Positions 6,372 to 9,329 of a stretch of 9,329 nucleotides of DNA are shown here, one piece after another. Under the pieces are notes generated by a model that saw only the letters and a program-made list of their open reading frames with translations, had not been told where the DNA came from and did no database searches. How positions within the stretch are numbered: position 1 is the first letter of the stretch; every line of letters begins with the position of its first letter. Location: positions 1 to 9,329 of the forward strand of contig USBX01000026.1 in NCBI GenBank assembly GCA_900552995.1. The letters run 5' to 3'. A program made the position numbers and the translations under genes. Origin of the DNA: an uncultured Collinsella sp. (GTDB lineage Bacteria; Actinomycetota; Coriobacteriia; Coriobacteriales; Coriobacteriaceae).

Positions 6372-7934
6372 CTACTTGCCGTCGTCGTCCTCGGCTTCTT
6401 CTCTTGCATAGAGCTCCAGCATGCGACGGCGGTATTCGCGCACGGCGAGCTTGGCGCGCTCCAGGCGGCGACGCTCGCGCGGAGTCAGCTCGGACGGGTC
6501 GACCTCGTCTCCATAGGTCTTATCGGCAAGCAGGTGCGCAGCGTCCACGATGCGGGCATCGATGTGGCCGCTCGCCGCCTCGGCGGAAAGACGCTCGGCA
6601 ATCGTATCGAGCGTAGGCAGGCCCTCGAATACGCGACCATGGCCATGCGAAGTCAGCAGCTCATGCTCGCGCGCGAGCAAGCTCGCTAGGTCGTGGTGGG
6701 CGCGCAGGATGTCGAGCGCATCGGATGGATGCTCGGCAACCTCTGCCACGGCGGCGACCGGCGCGGCGTCGACCACGCGGTAGAAGAGCTGCGCGAGCAG
6801 CGGCATCAAGAACACCGTGATGGCGCCGGCGGCAACCATGACCGACGCAATATCTTGTGACAGCGCGCCCGCGTTGACGGCAACGCTTGTCACGGCAACG
6901 ATGATCGGCAGGGCCGTGGTGCAGTACAGGGCCACGGTAATGCGACCATACGCCGACACATCACGCGTCGCAGGACAAATGCTCATAGAAATAAGTATGG
7001 GCACGGCACGAATAATCAACAACGCCACGATAAAGCCCACGAGCAGACCCGGGCGCGACGCCACGGCCGTCAGATCGATCTTTGCGCCCGATACGGTAAA
7101 GAATACCGGAATCAAAAAGCCGTAGGCCAGGCCATCAAGCTTGGTCTCGAGCGTATGGTTGCCCTCGGGGATGATGTAGCGCAAGACAAAGCCGGCGGCA
7201 AAAGAACCCAACACGATGTCGAGATCAAAGACAGCCGAGAACGCCACGAGCGTGACCAGGATGAGCACCGTCAGGCGCACGAAGGTCTGCGACGTGGTAT
7301 CGGCGCGTTCCTCGACAAACGCAAAGAAGCGGCTGCCGACGCGCTTGGAGCGGCTCGGGACCACGGCCAGCAACACGCAGACCACCGCAAACAAGCCAAG
7401 GATTACAAGCGTTTGGATGCCGGTGCGGGCAGACAGCAGCACCGACATGGCAAGCACAGGGCCGAGCTCACCCCAGGTGCCATACGCGAGAATCGAGTCG
7501 CCCACGCGCGTGCCGGTGAGCGAGCGCTCACGCATGATGGGCACGAGCGTACCGAGCGCCGTCGAAGTGAGGGCAAGCGTCACGGCGATACCGTCGAAAT
7601 GACTGACCGAGAACCACGGGGTAAAGCGCACGGCAAGCCAGGCGATACCAAACGTGACGACCCACGTCGCCAAGCCGTAGCGCCCCTCGACGCCCGTGAT
7701 GCTCTTGGGGTCGATCTCAAAGCCGGCAAGCAGGAACAAGAAGGCCAGACCCAGCTCGGACACAAGCGAGACCTCGGCATCTACATGGATGACGCCGAGC
7801 ATATGGGGTCCCAGCACAGCGCCGAGCACGAGCAAAAAGACCGTCTCGGGAACGGGTTTTCCGGGAATCGCCGAGGCGATAAAAGGACTCGCAAAGGCCA
7901 CGAGTGCGATGATGGCGAGCGAAACGAATGCCAT
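6372..7934 (-). CDS. Cation:proton antiporter, CPA2 family, with cytoplasmic tail
   Basis: Inner-membrane secondary transporter exchanging Na+ or K+ for protons (Na_H_Exchanger fold), 520 residues. Residues 1-385 hold about 11-12 hydrophobic helices with family signatures: ETVFLLVLGAVLGP (30-43), LGLAFLFLLAGFEIDP (61-76), LTSTALGTLVPIMRE (122-136) and GSFAAGFVLRYIIPEGN...LIPVFFTVSGAKIDL (243-288). The transport-site helix reads AYGTWGELGPVLAMSVLL (150-167). It carries Glu156 where KefC- and NapA-like members have an Asp in a QD/ND/DD motif. The tail (386-520) is soluble and highly charged, with a basic stretch RERRRLERAKLAVREYRRR (486-504) and an acidic end. I recognise no RCK/TrkA-N nucleotide-binding domain, unlike KefB/KefC. 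The start is ATG 7934, with AAAGG six bases upstream. It diverges from purL across 184 bp. The ion is unknown: K+ efflux or Na+/H+ exchange are both possible. Confidence 0.9.
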   Translation of the reverse strand: MAFVSLAIIALVAFASPFIASAIPGKPVPETVFLLVLGAVLGPHMLGVIHVDAEVSLVSELGLAFLFLLAGFEIDPKSITGVEGRYGLATWVVTFGIAWLAVRFTPWFSVSHFDGIAVTLALTSTALGTLVPIMRERSLTGTRVGDSILAYGTWGELGPVLAMSVLLSARTGIQTLVILGLFAVVCVLLAVVPSRSKRVGSRFFAFVEERADTTSQTFVRLTVLILVTLVAFSAVFDLDIVLGSFAAGFVLRYIIPEGNHTLETKLDGLAYGFLIPVFFTVSGAKIDLTAVASRPGLLVGFIVALLIIRAVPILISMSICPATRDVSAYGRITVALYCTTALPIIVAVTSVAVNAGALSQDIASVMVAAGAITVFLMPLLAQLFYRVVDAAPVAAVAEVAEHPSDALDILRAHHDLASLLAREHELLTSHGHGRVFEGLPTLDTIAERLSAEAASGHIDARIVDAAHLLADKTYGDEVDPSELTPRERRRLERAKLAVREYRRRMLELYAREEAEDDDGK

Positions 7935-7961
7935 GTGATGCCTTTCTCTTGTTTGCGCTTC

Positions 7962-7970
7962 ACTGTAGCA
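7962..7970 (-). promoter_or_regulatory. Candidate extended -10 for the antiporter gene
   Basis: On the minus strand this reads TGCTACAGT, an extended -10 (TGn followed by TACAGT), 28 bases upstream of the ATG. That would give a short leader of about 20 bases. No -35 is recognised at normal spacing, which an extended -10 can tolerate. Confidence 0.35.
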
Positions 7971-8003
7971 CCCTCGCCGTCCTCAACGCGCCGCGAGCTG
8001 TCG

Positions 8004-8009
8004 TATCAT
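8004..8009 (+). promoter_or_regulatory. Candidate -10 box for purL
   Basis: TATCAT matches TATAAT at five of six positions, about 110 bases upstream of the chosen purL start, giving a leader of roughly 100 bases. No clear -35 is present. The leader contains a 7-bp direct repeat CGACCGC (8039-8045 and 8064-8070) but no riboswitch I recognise. Confidence 0.4.
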
Positions 8010-8118
8010 AGTGAGGTTTACAAACATGTGGCTCAAGGCGACCGCAGGGCAGACCCCGCAAACCGACCGCTGCCGCATACCGTACCGTACGCCCAACCGA
8101 TCAGGAAGGCAGGAACCA

Positions 8119-9281
8119 ATGGTCTCTCGTATCTACGTGGAGAAGAAACCCGGGTTCGACGTCGAGGCTCAGCAGCTCAAGGGCGAGCTGACCGAAATTC
8201 TCGGCATCAAGGGCATCGAGGCCCTGAGGATCATCAACCGCTACGACGTCGAGGGCATCGACGAGGAGCTTTTCCGCTCCTGCGTGCCGACCGTCTTTAG
8301 CGAGCCCCAGGTCGATGTGACCTACGACGAGCTCCCCGCAAGCGATGGCGCCGTCTTTGCCGTCGAATTCCTGCCTGGCCAGTTTGACCAGCGCGCCGAC
8401 TCCGCCAGCGAGTGCGTGCAGCTCATCAGCCAGGGCGAGCGCCCCGCCGTGCGCTCCGCCAAGGTCTATATCATCTCGGGCGCTCTGGACGAAGCCGCCA
8501 TCGAGGCCATCAAGCACTATGTGGTGAACCCCGTCGAGGCGCGCATCGCCTCGCTCGACCTGCCCGAGACGCTGTACATGGAGACTCCCGAGCCCCAGCC
8601 CGTCGAGGTGCTCGACGGCTTCCGCAAGCTCGACGAGGCCGGCCTTGCCGCCTTTATTGCCGATCGCGGCCTTGCCATGGACGAGGCAGACATCGCCTTC
8701 TGCCAGCAGTACTTCCGCGATGAGGACCGCGACCCCACCATCACCGAGATCCGCGTAATCGACACCTATTGGTCCGACCACTGCCGCCACACCACTTTCG
8801 GCACCGTCCTGGACGACGTGACGATCGACGACGCCGTGGTGCAGCAGGCCTTCGACCGCTACATGGAGATGCGCCATGAGCTCGGTCGCGACGCCAAGCC
8901 CGTCTGCCTCATGGACATGGGCACCATCGGCGCCAAGTACCTCAAGAAGACCGGCGTCATGACCGATGTCGATGAGTCCGAGGAGATCAACGCCTGCACC
9001 GTCAAGATCAAGTGCGATGTGAACGGCAAGGACGAGGACTGGCTGTTCCTGTTCAAGAACGAGACCCACAACCACCCCACCGAGATCGAGCCTTTCGGCG
9101 GTGCAGCTACCTGCATCGGCGGTGCCATCCGTGACCCGCTGTCCGGCCGCAGCTACGTCTATCAGGCCATGCGCGTGACCGGCGCAGGCGACCCGCTCAA
9201 GCCGGTCAGTGAGACGTTGCCCGGCAAGCTGCCCCAGCGCAAACTGGTGACCACTGCTGCCGCCGGCTATTCCTCCTACGG
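8119..9281 (+). CDS. purL: Phosphoribosylformylglycinamidine synthase, single-chain (3'-truncated)
   Basis: Fourth step of de novo purine synthesis: ATP- and glutamine-dependent conversion of FGAR to FGAM, in the cytosol. Residues 1-388 are present, about a third of the roughly 1,240-residue single-chain form found in clostridia and many Actinobacteria. MVSRIYVEKKPGFDVEA and LRIINRYDVEGI (37-48) are the PurS-like N-terminal domain. DTYWSDHCRHTTF (215-227) is the linker signature. FKNETHNHPTEIEPFGGAATCIGGAIRD (312-339) is the nucleotide and Mg2+ site of the first AIRS-like domain, and GYSSYG is the usual lead-in to the next conserved block. The frame stays open into the adapter; residues read from 9282 on are artefact. 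AGGA lies four to five bases before ATG 8119, which fits family N-termini. An in-frame ATG at 8026 would add 31 residues without family support. The glutaminase domain would be outside the window. Confidence 0.95.
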
Positions 9282-9329
9282 CTGTCTCTTATACACATCT
9301 GACGCTGCCGACGATAAGGCTCGTGTAGA
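9282..9329. other. Illumina Nextera i5 adapter, reverse orientation (artefact)
   Basis: Exact reverse complement of bases 1-48: mosaic end CTGTCTCTTATACACATCT, then GACGCTGCCGACGA, the index complement TAAGGCTC and GTGTAGA. It is untrimmed library sequence. Genomic sequence ends at 9281, inside purL. Confidence 0.98.

Noticed and set aside
6089..6409. A 106-codon minus-strand open frame covering the repeat array
   Set aside because: The 62-bp period shifts frame from unit to unit, it overlaps the terminator and the antiporter end, and it has no family resemblance.
8101..9075. A 324-codon minus-strand open frame opposite purL
   Set aside because: It is an antisense shadow of a clearly recognised purL; that purL is open at its 3' end because the contig stops.

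Overview
This is a contig-like fragment of a high-GC, Gram-positive-type bacterial chromosome. The best guess is a gut Coriobacteriia member such as Collinsella. That is an inference from GC-rich third positions, a single-chain purL of the clostridial/actinobacterial type, the style of the liv and hom proteins and a long intergenic palindromic repeat array; nothing here fixes the genus. The first 48 and last 48 bases are not biological: they are perfect reverse complements of each other and match the Illumina Nextera i5 adapter with an 8-base index. They truncate the outermost genes, livM and purL.

Layout. Bases 49-3130 (minus strand) hold a branched-chain amino acid ABC uptake operon: a lipoprotein substrate-binding protein (livJ), then the permeases livH and livM, the last cut by the adapter. 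The livJ-livH gap carries two RNA hairpins. Bases 3131-3711 are a 581-bp divergent intergenic region. It contains the livJ leader (two hairpins), an AT-rich zone with repeated AGTAAT/ATTACT half-sites, the decayed remnant of a second livJ-like gene with a large internal deletion, and the hom promoter. Bases 3712-5055 (+) encode homoserine dehydrogenase, ending in a very strong terminator. Bases 5278-6027 (+) encode a short-chain dehydrogenase with features of the BaiA/FabG group. Bases 6028-6371 (344 bp) hold a bidirectional terminator and a strikingly regular 62-bp-period array of eight alternating inverted half-sites. Bases 6372-7934 (minus) encode a CPA2-type cation:proton antiporter with a charged cytoplasmic tail. 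From 8119 (+), diverging from it, the first 388 residues of phosphoribosylformylglycinamidine synthase (purL) run into the right-hand adapter.

How the genes fit together. The liv operon imports leucine, isoleucine and valine, and Hom makes homoserine, the precursor of threonine and thus isoleucine. Their divergent arrangement could allow shared control, though that is inference. The dehydrogenase, antiporter and purL look like independent housekeeping units. The two most unusual things are the inverted-repeat array at 6125-6356 and the livJ fossil at 3400-3511. I see no phage, CRISPR, toxin-antitoxin, defence or mobile-element gene.
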